Assembly: GCA_022577435.1 (NCBI GenBank)
Contig: JAKOON010000013.1
Span: 4,375,001-4,439,000, forward strand
Source: Embiotoca jacksoni
Lineage: Eukaryota > Chordata > Actinopteri > Embiotocidae
Reading direction: 5' to 3'
Length of the DNA: 64,000 bases
Position numbers and translations under genes: made by a program. The notes beneath the pieces were generated by a model. That model searched no databases. It was given only the letters and a program-made list of their open reading frames with translations, and was not told the DNA's origin. Position 1 is the first letter of the stretch. Each line of letters begins with the position of its first letter. Below, one piece after another: positions 13,980-26,980 of this stretch.

Positions 13980-14640
13980 CAACGTAAAGCAGAAGTAGCC
14001 TTTGAAGACGTCTGCTGACTTCATGCTCAGGAAAGTGAAGCAAGCCGGCTACTTCAACTGTAGTGCAGTCAGAGGAGGCAACAGTTGAAGCATTGCAACG
14101 TCTTCTGCAACGGACTTGGCGGTAGCTGCAAGCTCAGTCGTCTCGTTGGCAGCGACTTGGCCTACGACGTTTCCCAGATTGTTTTGCTCGTATGCCCCGA
14201 TGTGTAATCTGCATAAGCCGATCAATATGAATTTGTAACAATGCATCAAATGGGCTACACGTACATAAAATCAGTTTCGGTGGCCAACTCATTGAGAATT
14301 CCCACCTGACTGTAGAGTTCCTCTCGACTCCACAGACCATTTTAGCACCTTTCAGCACATTTTTGGGTGTTGTATTCACACCGCTCACCTAAAAGTTGAT
14401 TTTCAGCCACGATAGGCAGAAGTTGGCAGCAAAAACACTTTTATAAAAAAATCAACTGTAGACCACCTGTCCAGCACTGAAGAGCAGACAAACACGGTTA
14501 GCGACGAGCCAATGAGCGTAGTGCAGCATTTAGCAGCTAATGAAACACCGATTTCTCTCCGTAGTTGGTAGAAAGCAAAAAAAAAAGCTAAAAGAGGCGT
14601 GAATCGCTGACTTCAATTTAATCCACAACTGCAGATAATG
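13980..14640. repeat. Probable interspersed repeat block
   Basis: Contains TAGTGCAGCATTTAGCAGCT and a following GTTGGTAGAAAGCAAAAAA / GCTAAAAGAG order that I associate with a common fish repeat, and CCTACGACGTTTCCCAGATT upstream. Boundaries are uncertain. The frames 14049-14249 and 14134-14388 (minus) lie in it. Confidence 0.35.
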
Positions 14641-16229
14641 TTGCTCTGTATCTGCCAGATGAGTTCGTTTGCTAAACGATTTGCTGCATTCACTTGAAAT
14701 TATATGTCAGCTTGTTTCTGCTGCCACGAAGTGCCTAAGTAAAAAAAAAATGCAGGTCAAAGGCATAAATTCATGAAACAAAACAAAAAAAGCATATTAA
14801 AAAGGTCTTGAAGAAATTCCTTGGCTGGAAGTAGCTAGACGAGAACGCCCAAATCTAAGAGGCAGAACATCTGGTTTGGTTCAACTTTTGTTTTCCGTTG
14901 TGTGATATTAGTGACATACTTTCTAGTCTCATTTCCAACTTTTTAAATCAACTTGGTGCTGAATTCTTCAGATTCTTTAGCCTTTGAGTTTAAATTTCCC
15001 CAGGCCTCACTGAGCATCGGAGTGGAGGACGGAGGTTTGGCCTGCTAACATTAACTTAAGTTTACTAGTAGGAGATTGAATATGTCTCTATTCAACATGT
15101 CTTTCAATGGGCTCTGACAGGATGACGCTGAACTTGAAATGACCTTCACAAATTTGTCTCTGGTGTTTCTCTAGTTCCGGCTGCGTTTCTATAGCAACAC
15201 CTCTCGTGTACATTTCCCCTAATTTGTCTGCACGGAGGCACAGCACACATAACAACCTGTAATCAGTCAGTTCCTGCTTTGACTTCATTTCCATGCTTAC
15301 CAAACACATAACACAGAAGCTGAATATCTCAGCTTAAACTGGAGAGGGCATTCTTTACTGAGAACAAGTATGTGACTCTCTCTGGGGGCTCATGGCTTTA
15401 AACTGCAGTCACAGACAAAATCTTGACACTTTTACTTCAAATTGTACTAAAAAGATTATGCCAACACTGTCACAGAAAAAGCCACGTGTGAATATTAAAC
15501 TATTTAATGGCTGAATTCCATTTAGCTGCTTCAGTATCAGGAGTCGTTGTGTTTGCTAGTTCGCTGTCATGACTTACCGGGACACTTGAACAGAATAAAG
15601 TCAAGTAGTGGGGTTTTTTTTAGTAGCACTGGAGCTTTTCCTCCCACTATGACAAGTCAAAATGTCTGCAATCTGTAAACCTGACACCTGAAAAGCAGTC
15701 TAATTAGATAAGATTAATTAAAACACCAGTGCAGGTGTATCAGTAAAGTTTTTGTGTTGTTTAATCAACGTTTTTGTATGACATTCTTCATCTGAGGTTG
15801 ATACGATGCAAAGTTTACCTAAAGTTTAGTGTCTACGATATCAACCAATAATTCACAACTGTGTGACTGGGACATGTCTTTCCAGCTTGAAAGTATTTCA
15901 CATGTAATCTGTCATCTTTTCGTCAACAGAAATACATCCTGTGATATCACCATTGGACAAAGTACAGCCGACAAGTTTGTGCCTTGCCACTTCCTCTTGC
16001 TAGGCATCCAATTTACTTACCGAGGATGCAAAATGTTGCAGGTGACAAAAGGAAGTTTGTGCTGCAGAGGTCACTGAGCAACACAAGAAGGACATGCATG
16101 AGGGACTGTCTTTATAACGCATGAAAACAAACAGAGATCTCAATACATGATCTCAAAAAAGGAGCCTCTTTGAATAAAGGTTATATAAATAAAATGTGCA
16201 AACACACTCCCGCCTATTGTCTCTCAGTT

Positions 16230-16262
16230 AAACTCAAACTCAAACTCAAACTCAAACTCAAA
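16230..16262. repeat. (AACTCA)n hexamer repeat
   Basis: Five to six copies of a six-base unit. The Lys-Leu frame at 16170-16385 comes from it. Confidence 0.85.
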
Positions 16263-17599
16263 CACACACCCACGCACCCACCCACGCAGTCTTGCTCACT
16301 CCCACATCGACTATGTACAGTTTCTCTTCCTCTCTCTCCCTCAATCAATATTCAGCTCTATATTTCTCAGACTCGAGCCACATGAATGAAGGAAACAGGG
16401 ACAGGGAAACCCCATGTCACTCATTATGAAACTCGCACACTTTACAGCAGGCATGCAGACTTAATCTACATCTTTACGCTTACTGAGTCCAAATAAGAAA
16501 TGTTGGTGGTGACGTGACAACAGATACAAGAAAATATAAAAAGGAAAGTTAATAGAAAGTTAAGTGTCATTATCTCACAATGTGTCTTTAAAACAAAAGT
16601 TACGCATTAGAGAAAACCAAACTTTCCTTAGAAAGGGAAAATAACTGACCGGTTGTGTCATTATTAAAGAAAAAAAAAGAGGGAAGATATTCATTTCAGT
16701 GTGGTGATGAGTTCATATACTGTTTGAAATATTAGAACAATGCCACAGCAAAGCACAACAGAGGAGAAGGATGAAATTTCCACCAACAAATTACTGTTAG
16801 GTGGTCCTAATTTCGGTTGTAAGTGAGAAATCGAACGTCCAGGGGAGCACGCAAACAGCCCAAGAAGAAATTAGACTAATTTTACCAAGAAACAAAAACA
16901 ACCTCAAGGTCATCTTACTAGATTTTGACTGATTTTTAACCATACCGCAAGGTCTTCATCAGTGGATCTGATGACTACACAAACCCCATGAGCTGTTTTC
17001 AGGTCTAACTGCATCTCACGCTCTTCATTAGCAGATAAATTTGGACTGATATTGTCATCATCCGGTAATGAAGAATGTAGGATGCAGCTGAAAGATCCAG
17101 AGATAGGTAACCTTGAGTTGTGAGTGTTAACTACACCAACATTGATGATAAGTCTGTCATTCCGAGAACTTTAAACTGTCTATGACATGAAAACTGACTC
17201 CCCACTGCTGAGGAAGATCATGTGAAGCAGTCAAGGGTCCAAGAAAAAGCTACTAAACTGACTTTAGAGATTTTGTCAATTAATTTGCACTCGTCTTGTG
17301 CTACTGGTTTATTCTAAATAGCTCAACCATTGTAAGAAAAGCACATTTAGATCTGTGTTTGGAGTCTTAATTCTCAGGCATGAACACATGAAGCCAGTTT
17401 AATTTTTTTTTTCCGACAGCACATGAACGCAACATCTCCCAGCGTCTTCCAGTTTGGGTTCATAAAGTTATTTGAGAGACGCCCACTGCATTCTGATTAG
17501 ACTTATTCCAGGAGGTGACGCTAGTCAACCAAATTTCACACACTGATAAGATCTAGCTACAAAAGATCAGTAAAGGCACAAGAGTATTTTCCTACATGT

Positions 17600-17625
17600 A
17601 ATAATAATAATAATAATAATAATAA
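17600..17625. repeat. (ATA)n trinucleotide repeat
   Basis: Eight to nine AAT-type units. Confidence 0.9.
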
Positions 17626-17849
17626 CCGGATGCAGCTCGTGTGACGCTTGGCTACAGGAATTCAAAGGGAATAATGCAGACAGGGTGCAAACAAGTCAAA
17701 GAAAACAATTTCAGGTCAAGTCATTCAATAAGTCTTTTTTTTTTTTTTTTTCTTTTCTTTTTTTTTTTTTTAAATACAAAAGGAAGAGGAAGGCCGGGTT
17801 ACTATCTGTCTGACGCCTCATACTTCCTTTTATATTTTTACAAACCGCC

Positions 17850-18650
17850 CATTACGCATGAGTAAGCGCTGCAAACGTCTCTGAACTTCTTAAAACATCT
17901 CTGCTGCGTCTCGTTCAGAGCCAAAACCTTTGAATTACCGCGCTGAAGCTGCAAAAATTCAACTTTAGTGGATGCGGAGTTTCATCAAAATCACAAGCTG
18001 CTTCCTCATTTGGGGTTTTGAAAGGAGCGCAGCTGTGAAGTGGAGAACTTCTCTGAGCTTTATGTGTTTAATTCAAAAAATATAAAATGAACTGACAGAC
18101 TTACCCCCCCACATCACCGGCGGCCAGGCGCAAGCGTTGTACGTCTTTTTCTTCTTCTTTCTCAACTCAGCCAACATTTTTGTGGCGCGCATTTGGCACC
18201 AATAAGACTTTCTTTCACTTTCAAACTTCTGCAGTGTGGAATAAAAATCATCCTGAACTCACAGCAAACCATGTGCGCGCTGTCTCTCTTGCTGTCTCCT
18301 CTCACTAAGTTTCTTAATTGCTGCACCAGACTCGTCCGCTGCAGCTCCACCATTCATTACTAAGGGCGGCTATGGGACATGCAGAGTAATACATTTTAGT
18401 GCTTTTGGTCACACCCACCTGCTGTCAGTCCTCCCCTCTCTGCTGCACTCATCATGAATGGAGCTCTCTGGTCGTCAGTTGTAAACTGGAACACAGGCAC
18501 CGACAAAGACGCACGGAAACATACTGGGTGAGGCAAGTAACACTGGCTGAAGGCACAAACACACCGCGACCTGTGACCTGTATGAATAATGGGTCCAGGT
18601 GAACCCACGGCCCCCGAGTTCCCCGCTGCTATGGCAACATAGCAATATGA
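17850..18650. promoter_or_regulatory. Candidate CpG-rich promoter patch
   Basis: CpG is denser here than in its surroundings (clusters around 18120-18190, 18270-18345 and 18365). An RFX X-box-like site, GCTGCTATGGCAAC, is at 18625-18638 (12 of 14 against the palindromic consensus). On the minus strand, ATG-containing sequence at 18105-18353 ends in GGGGGGTAAGTC, a good donor, and a second donor (CAG|GTAAGT) lies near 18687. No downstream coding exon could be identified, so this is only a candidate. Confidence 0.25.
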
Positions 18651-18944
18651 GGTGGAAAAATGAAATCAGTTTTGGAAGGAAAACTTACCTGCTGCTTGAT
18701 GTGTTCAGTATGATGGCCTTCGTGGCAGTGTTTCCTTCTCTCTTGCAGTCACAAAGTCCAAGACAAATTTCCATAGTCGTCCTTGAATTTCCATGGTGGT
18801 GTGCATAAAAAAAAAAAATGTTAAAAAGGGAGGAAATATAAAAACATTTTAATACACAGTTCACTTTATTCATGGGAACATAACTTTCTTTGAGCTGAGG
18901 CTCCATTTCAACCGGAAGGAGGCCACGCCCGGTAGCTCTGCAGG

Positions 18945-19104
18945 CTGCAGCCTACTTTGGAACTAAGGTGCTTTGAGGTTAAATGCTCTGAGTGTGCTAA
19001 CATGTGCACAATAACATTTCTTACCTGCGGATGTTTAGCAGGTTTAATGTTAACCCTGTTCACCATCTTTGTTTTGCATATTAGCATGCTAACACTTGCT
19101 AGCA
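18945..19104 (+). repeat. Interrupted interspersed repeat, left half
   Basis: Contains GATGTTTAGCAGGTTTAATG and TTAGCATGCTAACACTTGCT, typical of a common teleost repeat whose next part (ATAAACCAAA) appears only after copy B of the MITE. Confidence 0.5.
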
Positions 19105-19486
19105 GTCGGTGGGATTTAGCAGCACCTAGTGGTGAGGGTGCAGATTGCAACCAAGTGAACTCACCTGGTCCGCCTTCCCCCTCAAAGCATGTCGGAGAAT
19201 CTACGCTGGCAACAAAAAAAAAAATGGACAGGCCCGTTATAGAACCAGTGTTTGGTTTTTGTCTTCTGGGCTACTGTGGAAACATGGAAACATGGAAACA
19301 TGGCAACATGGCGGTTTCCGTGGAAAAGACGACCCGCTTCTGCTTCAGGTATGAAGGACTCGTTCTGAGGTAACACAAACACGACTCTTCGCTGCAGGTG
19401 ATCATACACTTTTAAAAACGAATTATCAATATTTGATCCCATTTCTGCCAAGAGGTCCACCTAAATCCTGCACACTGAACCTTTAA
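19105..19486 (-). mobile_element. MITE-like element, copy B, nested in an older repeat
   Basis: On the minus strand it begins TTAAAGGTTCAGTGTGCAGG, contains CAGTAGCCCAGAAGAC and the TAGATTCTCC motif, and ends in CACCACTAGGTGCTGCTAAA. This is the family of copy A. The flanks on either side (18945-19104 and 19487-19700) are two halves of another repeat, so this copy inserted into it. The 92-codon frame at 19182-19460 is repeat sequence, not a gene. Confidence 0.6.
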
Positions 19487-19700
19487 TACAAAATACTCTA
19501 CGGGCTGATGGGAATGTTATTAATTTTGCATGTTGGTCATAAACCAAACTGCTGGACAAAGTTGCAGTTCGACTGATGATGGTTAACATGGGAGGACATG
19601 TACACGAGCATCAAATTTTATGTCAAACCATCCGATGGTTGTCAAGATATTTTACTCAGAACCACGAACGTGAACCTTTAGATGTCTTCACCAAATTGGG
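19487..19700 (+). repeat. Interrupted interspersed repeat, right half
   Basis: GCTGATGGGAATGTTATTAA, GGTCATAAACCAAACTGCTG and CCATCCGATGGTTGTCAAGA continue the family begun at 18945. The open frame 19576-20013 starts inside this repeat. Confidence 0.5.
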
Positions 19701-20839
19701 TCGACCGTCTGATATTGTCTTCTCCAGAGGAGAAGGAGGATTTGCTTCCTGCAAATCTCAGCAGTTCAATTTATTCATCCAAAAATGTTGGGGGAAAAAA
19801 ACACAACTAGCAATAGAGGAAGCATTCAAACAATGTCATAACAAAATCAAATTAAAATTGAAGTTGGGTTTAAAAGGAACACCTCGTGTCCGACACTTTT
19901 TTGTCTCCCGTGCTTCATATCACAGGATAATATGCAGATATATTAAATGTGGTCATGCATATGACTGGGAATTTCAGCACATTTTCATGAACGCACACAC
20001 ACAGAGGAAGTAAAAGCATAAGTTGTGGCAAACACTGGGGTGACTTCCCTGCACCTTGTTTCATTTTGCTCTTGATGCCTTGCTCAAAAGTAGACACGGG
20101 CTATCAATAGATCGCTGAGGGTGTCCATGTCGCTGCTTTACAATGTTTGGTAATGGTCGTTCTCGCTGAAGCCCCAAATGGGATGAATATGATAACTTCC
20201 TCAAGTGGACGCACTTCTGCACTTAACGAAATGAACCGAGAACTAACTCTGCCCAGTTTCTGCATAAACGCCAAGAGAGATCATTTCCTGTTTGGAGTTA
20301 CGTAACTTCTCTTTAAGTACAGACTCAGTTGGGAGTTCTTGATCTGATGTAACAGCCACCTACTTGTGGTGTCGCCCCGTTGGACGTTAGGGGAGAGGGA
20401 AGTACAGATGTGGGTTCATGTCAGGAACTCCACCCATAACCTCTTCATTTCGTAAGAACTGGTAATCATGTGTGATCACTCGCGCCCTTCAAATGGGGTC
20501 ATGTTCACGAGACGAGTCCACATAAACGATCTTTCTTGTGGTTTTTTTTTTTTTTATTATTTGGGCCTCTGAGTTCAAGAGTTGTGACATGTTTGCTGAC
20601 GATTTTACAAATGGTGGAGGCCATGCCTACGATGGTGTTCTCACAACTTAACCACTGAATCAGCAAGAAAACCGTGCACACGTACATATTTTGACTGATA
20701 ACCGAACAAGTTTTGGCACTTCTGCCATGAAATACTGGCTGAGCACTTTTTTTTAGGAACACTTGTACCTGCCTATTGATGCAATTATCTGACCAGCCAA
20801 TCATGAGTGTAGTTACAGCACAAACACCCCCATGGAACC
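19701..20839. other. Intergenic, no gene recognised
   Basis: Tail of the interrupted repeat and unassigned sequence. A poly-T run lies near 20541-20555. Confidence 0.5.
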
Positions 20840-21060
20840 ACTACAGGTTGTTTAAACTCTTTGGTTTTTGTGCGAATTAAGCAAAGAGCTGTTATTTAAT
20901 GAACTTGTGTGTCGCTTGAGGGGGAATTTTGTTGGTTTTGGACAGAGCCAAGCGAGCAGTTTCTCCCTGCTTTCATTAGGCTAAGCTAAGCTAACATGCA
21001 ATGGCCCTTCATATTCAACAGACATCTTCTTTTCTAACTTTGGGCAAAAATGGTAAAGTA
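20840..21060 (-). repeat. Interspersed repeat (TTTAGCGTAAAGACTG family), reversed
   Basis: GACAGAGCCAAGCGAGCAGT then TTAGGCTAAGCTAAGCTAAC on the plus strand is the reverse of the repeat at 13070. It ends just before the poly-G run. Confidence 0.45.
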
Positions 21061-21072
21061 CTGTATTTTGTC

Positions 21073-21091
21073 GGGGGGGGGGGGGGGGGGG
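21073..21091 (+). repeat. Poly-G run, 19 bases
   Basis: Uninterrupted G19 on the plus strand, immediately after a repeat remnant. Confidence 0.9.
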
Positions 21092-24000
21092 ATAACAGGC
21101 CAAAAAGGTTGAGGATCAGTGAGATGGATGAGCATAAATCAGGAGTATCTCCAGTTCTGGTTGCCTCAACGTAAAGCACTCATACCTGGGAACGTTGGGA
21201 ACAAGAACACATGTCTGTTAATGTAAAAGGATAACTGACTCATTTGTATGTGTTTTGTCTCCACGGTGGTCCACAGTCGGGCTGCGGGTTTTCAAGGAGG
21301 ATCACAGGCCTTGAAAGAACTGTTTGTCTAACAGTTAAAACAAAATGTACTTCCATCCTGAGCTGCTGTGTGTACAGTTAAGACGTGAAACAAAAGCCAG
21401 AGTTTGGAGGGCGTGTTCACCGTGACACACTTAGATTGGCTTATTGTGGAAACAAACACAATAGGGGTTGTTGTTTTTTTATCCTGAAGGCAGCGCTCCT
21501 TTTCCCACAAGCGCAATAGACAGTCAAGACCGTCTGTTTTCCAACACATGTTTCAGTGTAGTCGGGGACAAAGCACAACTCCCACATTGTTACACAATCT
21601 CACATTGTTCCAACCAAAGAAATGTTCCACTTGTATCATAATTTGAATCTTTCTTCAGGTGTGTTCTTGTGTAACTTGTGTTCTCAGTCCAAGAAACAAG
21701 AACAAAGCACACGTCAAGTAATGGGCCTAATGTCCAGAAGTGATTGTATCATCTGATCTGCTTGAGATGCAATTTTGGGGCACACAAGAATCCAAGCATA
21801 CGTTTTACAAACAGTATGTCAACATAACGGTCGGCAGCAACGATGATTAAAGTCGTGAGCCATTGCGTCATCAAATTACGTAAGCTTGCAGACTTTGTTT
21901 CAGAGTGAAAATAATCGTTTCAATGTTAAATATGCAGAAAACATATCAATAAATATTGTGACGGAAATCGTGGAGTTGGAGTGAAGAAATCAAAGGAGTC
22001 TTTCCCAGCTCACGACGCAGTGATGTTTATCGGCAGCAGCTTAAACGAGGAGAGAGATCGGCGACCGTTGTTAAACCTCTCCTAAACTCTCACAAAGGCT
22101 CAGTTATAAAGGAAAACATTCTTCCAGATAAGGATGTGAATGTGTCCCTGGAGTGATTCTGACAAACTGGGAGTCAGCAATGCTGTTTCCAGTCTGAGCA
22201 TAATCAACACCGATGTTTTACAGCCAGTTCATAAGATAAGGGTGTCCTCATGGAGACCTTTACTCCACTGTCATCAGGGAATCAGAGGAAGTCTCAGTGT
22301 GTCGGGCCAGAACAAAAGAATTTCCCAGACTTCAAGGGCCCACTAGCAAAGGAAGCTAGCTGTAGTTAGCAGGCCAGAGTCCCAAGATCCTCCGAAGGTC
22401 AGCCCCATTCAGAAGAGTCTTATCTCAGTAATTCTAATGTCTCAGAACTCGCCAAAACAGAAATTATGATGTGTATAAATGCAAATACACAGAAGCAGGA
22501 TTCGTGTATCTTTCAGCAAGAACGCTGTTGCCCCAATTACAAATTGAATGAACTGTATCCTCGCAAGAATGTGATTTTAGAGTCTATGTATTTGGGAGAT
22601 GAGCAAAAAGATAAAACCGTAAAAAACACAATAAGCCAGAAGGTCCATGACTTGGCTATGGTGAGTGGAAGTCCTCAGCTGCTTGTGCCACAAGAGGAAA
22701 AGTCCAGAGATCATTAAAAATGTTGGGGTATTTTTTTTATTTTTATTTGCAGTCATACAACACAGGAAGTTGCAAAATGTCACAACAATCCAAACAAGAC
22801 TGTCAGACAAACATTACTGGCATCGATTGGATGTCATCGGCACGTCTTGGGCTAAACTGTGCAAACTCAAAAACGTCTCTTCATTTTGTGGAACTCTTGC
22901 TGCCAGCTGAACTTATGCATATTTTCTGGACTGGTTTGAGTCAGATTCCAGATAGCTTGAAGTCTTGAAATCTCATTCGATATTCCCTCACGGCCTTTGT
23001 AAGAAAGTCAACCTCTGTTTCCGAGAGCAGTAGCCCTGCTGAGCTGACTCAGACAGAAACATTTCTATTTGAGTGTTATCTGCTGGTATTTTTAATTAAG
23101 AAACCAACCACAACAGAATAAAGAGCAGATAAAGTAGACTTGAGTTTAGTTTCACTTCTGCTCTCTCATACTTTGGATCACTTTAATTTTGAACCAGGTA
23201 TCCAAACAGGAAGATTGTGTGTGTGTGGTTTGAGAGGAGAGACCTGAACACACATTTTCTGGAGAAGCATGTGTACCGACAAACAATCTGCATGTTGTTT
23301 TACTTAAGACTAAGTCTCCCCTTGTCGGCATGAGGCATTACTTAGCTGAAAAATGTGTGATCCTTCTTTTTCTGCCGTTTACGGAGAACACATGCGGCCC
23401 TAAGGCTTCCCAACAACAGGGATACAAGGAGCAAGATACAAGTTTCTTGATACAAGTTCAAGAAAGAAGTACATAGGTATAAAGGACCGTCAGTGGAGAA
23501 TCCAGGTCTATTAAAACCACCAGACTTTGATCATCTGAGAAACACCCACGGGCCGTCCCAGTTCCTGTTGGCCCAGGACGTTCAGTTAACTGACCAATGT
23601 CATGTGACATTTCTCGGGAATGTTTGTTAAGACGTGTTGACTCAAGCAGCACGTGTCAAAAAGAAACCACATGCACATTATGAGGCAGCTCAACATGCAA
23701 CAAAACACTCAACATCCGGTTATGCTTCAGTTTACAGTGTGTGGATACCCTGTCAGAGGTAACACAGACAGGGACGCTGACTGTCAAAGCAGATTGTACG
23801 TGCTTTGAAATGATTCGGTCAGTTGTTATTCTGGTGCGTCTCTTCAGAGCACGAGGCCTCACAGTGATGAGGAAATGGAGCAGCGGTGTTTAAGGGGACT
23901 CAAGAACTGTGTCGAGAATCCACCCGAACAACCCTGATGATGATGATTACAGCCAGGAAATATGGGAAAAAGACAAAACAGAAATAACCACAAATTAAAA

Positions 24001-26309
24001 CTCCACGTCCACGCAGTCGTGGGCCTGAAAGTTTCTCCCATAAAAAAAAGTGAGTGCGTCACGTCTGGCTGCTGTTTTGGGGAATTTTCTTTTTTTTATT
24101 AAAACTCTGAGAAAACCCTTCAGAGAAAAGTCTTGGTGTTTAAATGTGGGCGTATCAACCGATTGAGCTCTTAACAGATGCTTCGAATGCTGCGTTTAGT
24201 CTTAAGGAATTAAGATGGCTAGACTTACAACAGATAGAAAGGACACTTGCTGGTCCATAATTATAACCTGACTTTTAATGCAGCTAGTGACTGACTACAT
24301 TAAGAAAAGGTTCAAAGGGAAATGAATTGCAATTTGTTGGCATGTTTCCTCCAGCCAGATGCATGAGCAATTAGAAAACATGAATTTCACTAAAAACGAA
24401 AGAACTCCAAACACATTTTACCATCTGAAGAGTTTGATGTGAGTGTGAGGAGCTGCTCTGTGTGCTGCAGCTCTGTGAGGAGGGTGTGGACGGCTTGTTT
24501 GTTCGGATGTTTTCCATTTGCTCTGGAATGCTCTCAGAGCTGTTGGTTAGAGATGATCCGAACACACACTGTACATCCGCCCACACACAAACTGCAAGAC
24601 ATCAGGGTTTCCACACACAGATGGATGTCAAACTACGAAACGTTTCAGGGGCTCTAAAAGGTGACTTACAGGGCCTCAGTAATGTCAAAAAGTACGAATA
24701 GAAAAACATTTAAAAAAAGAAAAAAAGCTGGTGTTAATTATTTGAGGTGTTCTTTAAGTTGTGGAACTACAGCTCCCATAATTATTTGGCAGTTGTAAAC
24801 AGGAAGTACGATGTTTCTAAGGATTGTGTGAGTTAGTTGTGGGCTGCAGCTTGAGCTCCACATCTTTCGGCATGTGTTTGTCTTACAATTTGTAACTATA
24901 TTTAACTGGTAGCATTAAAAGCAGAGACCGACTGATACTGATGTGTGCGAGTCAAATCAGAAAGGCTGTAAAAATCCCAGATGCAAAAAAAAAAAAAAGT
25001 CATAAAGAGAAGACTGAATAATGAGTGAATTTTTTGTGATGAATTCAGTGCTAATTATATCCTCACAAAGTTATGAGGATGATCAATGACACTCGTTTTT
25101 GGCAGTTGCTTTAATGTAGCTGTAACTTAATTTCCTCCATGACCTGTGTCAGTCATTACTGTGTTTAAGTGGGCCAAACCAATTAACTAAAGCTAGTCCC
25201 AAAATGAAAAATATGCCACAATTAACTTAATAAATAACACATGGTTCATATTGTCATTATAACATTTTATCGTTTTTCCAAGCTGTGTCTCAGTTTCTTG
25301 TGTTTTGACCGAGACTTTGTTTTACATCTGTAATCAAATATTTTCTGCAGCCTCATTAGTCATCCGTCCTTTTGATCGAGTTGTTTATGTTCTTATTTAT
25401 TTCTGTCTATGGCTGCAGTAACCTCACTGCTGTTTGTGTCTTCTTTCCCCGGTACAGGAAGAGCTCCCACGAGGATTGTATCTGATCAAAGCTCAAGAGA
25501 GGTTCAATTCGATTTCAGGGATTTCCATCCACTGGAGCCGTCATGCACTGGAAAGAAAGTCCCACAATCCTGCGTTTCAGAGTTGTTGACCAAACATTCA
25601 CATTCACATGTGGCCGTGAGAAAATCCCACATCATCGCAAAACTGTATGAACGTGTTGACGAAAACACCCTGACGCTGTGCATGATTTCTTGTTTCATCG
25701 TGTCGGTTTACGTTCCAGCTAGCTGCGTGTTCGTCTGCCGTCTTTCTTTTTCTTTGACCATTCAAATAACTTCTTTTGATTGTCTTTGTGGTCATTAGTG
25801 TGCTGATTTTATGCAATCTGGTCTTAAATTAGCACTCCTGTTCCAACATCTGCATAATATCTGCTCTTATATCTGTATGCGAGGAAAAAAAAACTGGGCT
25901 AACAGGAAAGTATTGCATTTGGGACTCAGCTACTGATATTCTGTGTCACCTGCTGTTTGTTCTAATTTAAGGCAAAATAAAGTTAGATGTTCATTGTGTT
26001 GAATATCATTCACGTAAATCTACGTTTTTGTATGTTGTTCATTGAATGTTTTAGCAAAAAGCCTAAATGAAATTGCGGATAAGAAGCCGTCAGCCTGTTC
26101 ACCGGTCGTGTCGCACTTTGAGAGTTGTCAAGAGGTTCACTGAACTATTCAGAGGAAAAGAATTTGGTTTACTTGACTGCGAGAGAAACGCTAAAAGTCA
26201 ACTCACCTGTGGAGGACATCACTTCACTCCAAATGTACCACAGAAAGATTAGGGACACTCCTTTTACGTGGGGACCCACCCAAAACAACACAACACAGCC
26301 CGCTTTCAT
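21092..26309. other. Intergenic between the unknown left side and anapc1
   Basis: No gene is recognised. Two stretches look faintly coding (24390-24560 and 25459-25590) and are discussed under findings and rejections. Confidence 0.45.
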
Positions 26310-26946
26310 CCTCGACTCACTTCAAAGGTTCTTTATTTTGACCACAGCGATGCAACGCCGGAAAAACACAACGAGATTTGTGCCAATGAAACAAGACGTG
26401 ACGGCAACGCCGACATCACCACAGCAAAAGATTGAATGCGGTTCTTTCAGGGGTTTAATGAGCAGCAAAAACTCAACTGGTCGTAAAATAACATTCTGAA
26501 AATTTAGGAGCGTCTTCTGAAAGATATTCTTCAAAGTGGTGTACATACAAAGATGGGGAAAAAAACAAAACAATGTAAGGCAGCTGATGTCCTGACTCGG
26601 ACTAAGCTTCGTGGGTAAATATGAAAACACACGATAAACCAGAGTATTTGCGGAGTGTGCAGGTAACTTTTCTATTTCATTGTCTTGCGTTGGTCTTCAT
26701 GTCCTCTCAACACTCGGCCTGAACTCGACAGAGGCCTCGCAGGCAGCATGGACATCGGAACAACTTCAGTCGACTCCACTTGTGTTTTTAACGATCAGTC
26801 CGTTCTGTTTTTGTTTGTTCAGTTGTTTGAAGAAAAGTTGGGACTTTCGAACAACCCGTCCAAAAAAAATCTTCACTTTGGGTCGGTTGTGTCACAAAAA
26901 TGGCACATGTACTGCATGATTACTGCAGCCTAAACTTTCTTTATGC

Positions 26947-26980
<34 letters not shown>

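Larger units (their letters stand above)
14641..17849. other. Intergenic, no gene recognised
   Basis: Includes the hexamer repeat at 16230, the ATA repeat at 17600 and a T-rich run at 17736-17772. Nothing else is supported. Confidence 0.5.

Noticed and set aside
18105..18353. Minus-strand frame beginning MVELQRTSLVQQLRNL
   Set aside because: Sits in the CpG-rich patch but matches no protein I know, and no following exon is seen. Retained only as part of the promoter candidate.
19182..20013. Frames of 92-145 codons on both strands
   Set aside because: They lie inside the MITE and the repeat it interrupts.
22000..22346. Stretches of open frame with protein-like composition on the plus strand
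   Set aside because: Two different frames look equally open. No consistent splice pair or known domain.
24371..24586. Ser/Gln-rich minus frame and an opposing plus frame
   Set aside because: Both strands are open over the same bases, with plausible but unpaired splice sites. No family match and no partner exons.
25409..25798. 129-codon plus-strand frame
   Set aside because: Low-complexity end, no recognised domain, and length within chance expectation. A shorter spliced reading of the same area is listed as a weak finding instead.
1..26300. Search for neighbours known beside ANAPC1 in mammals (BCL2L11, MERTK, TMEM87B)
   Set aside because: No BH3, kinase or other recognisable exon of these genes was found on either strand.
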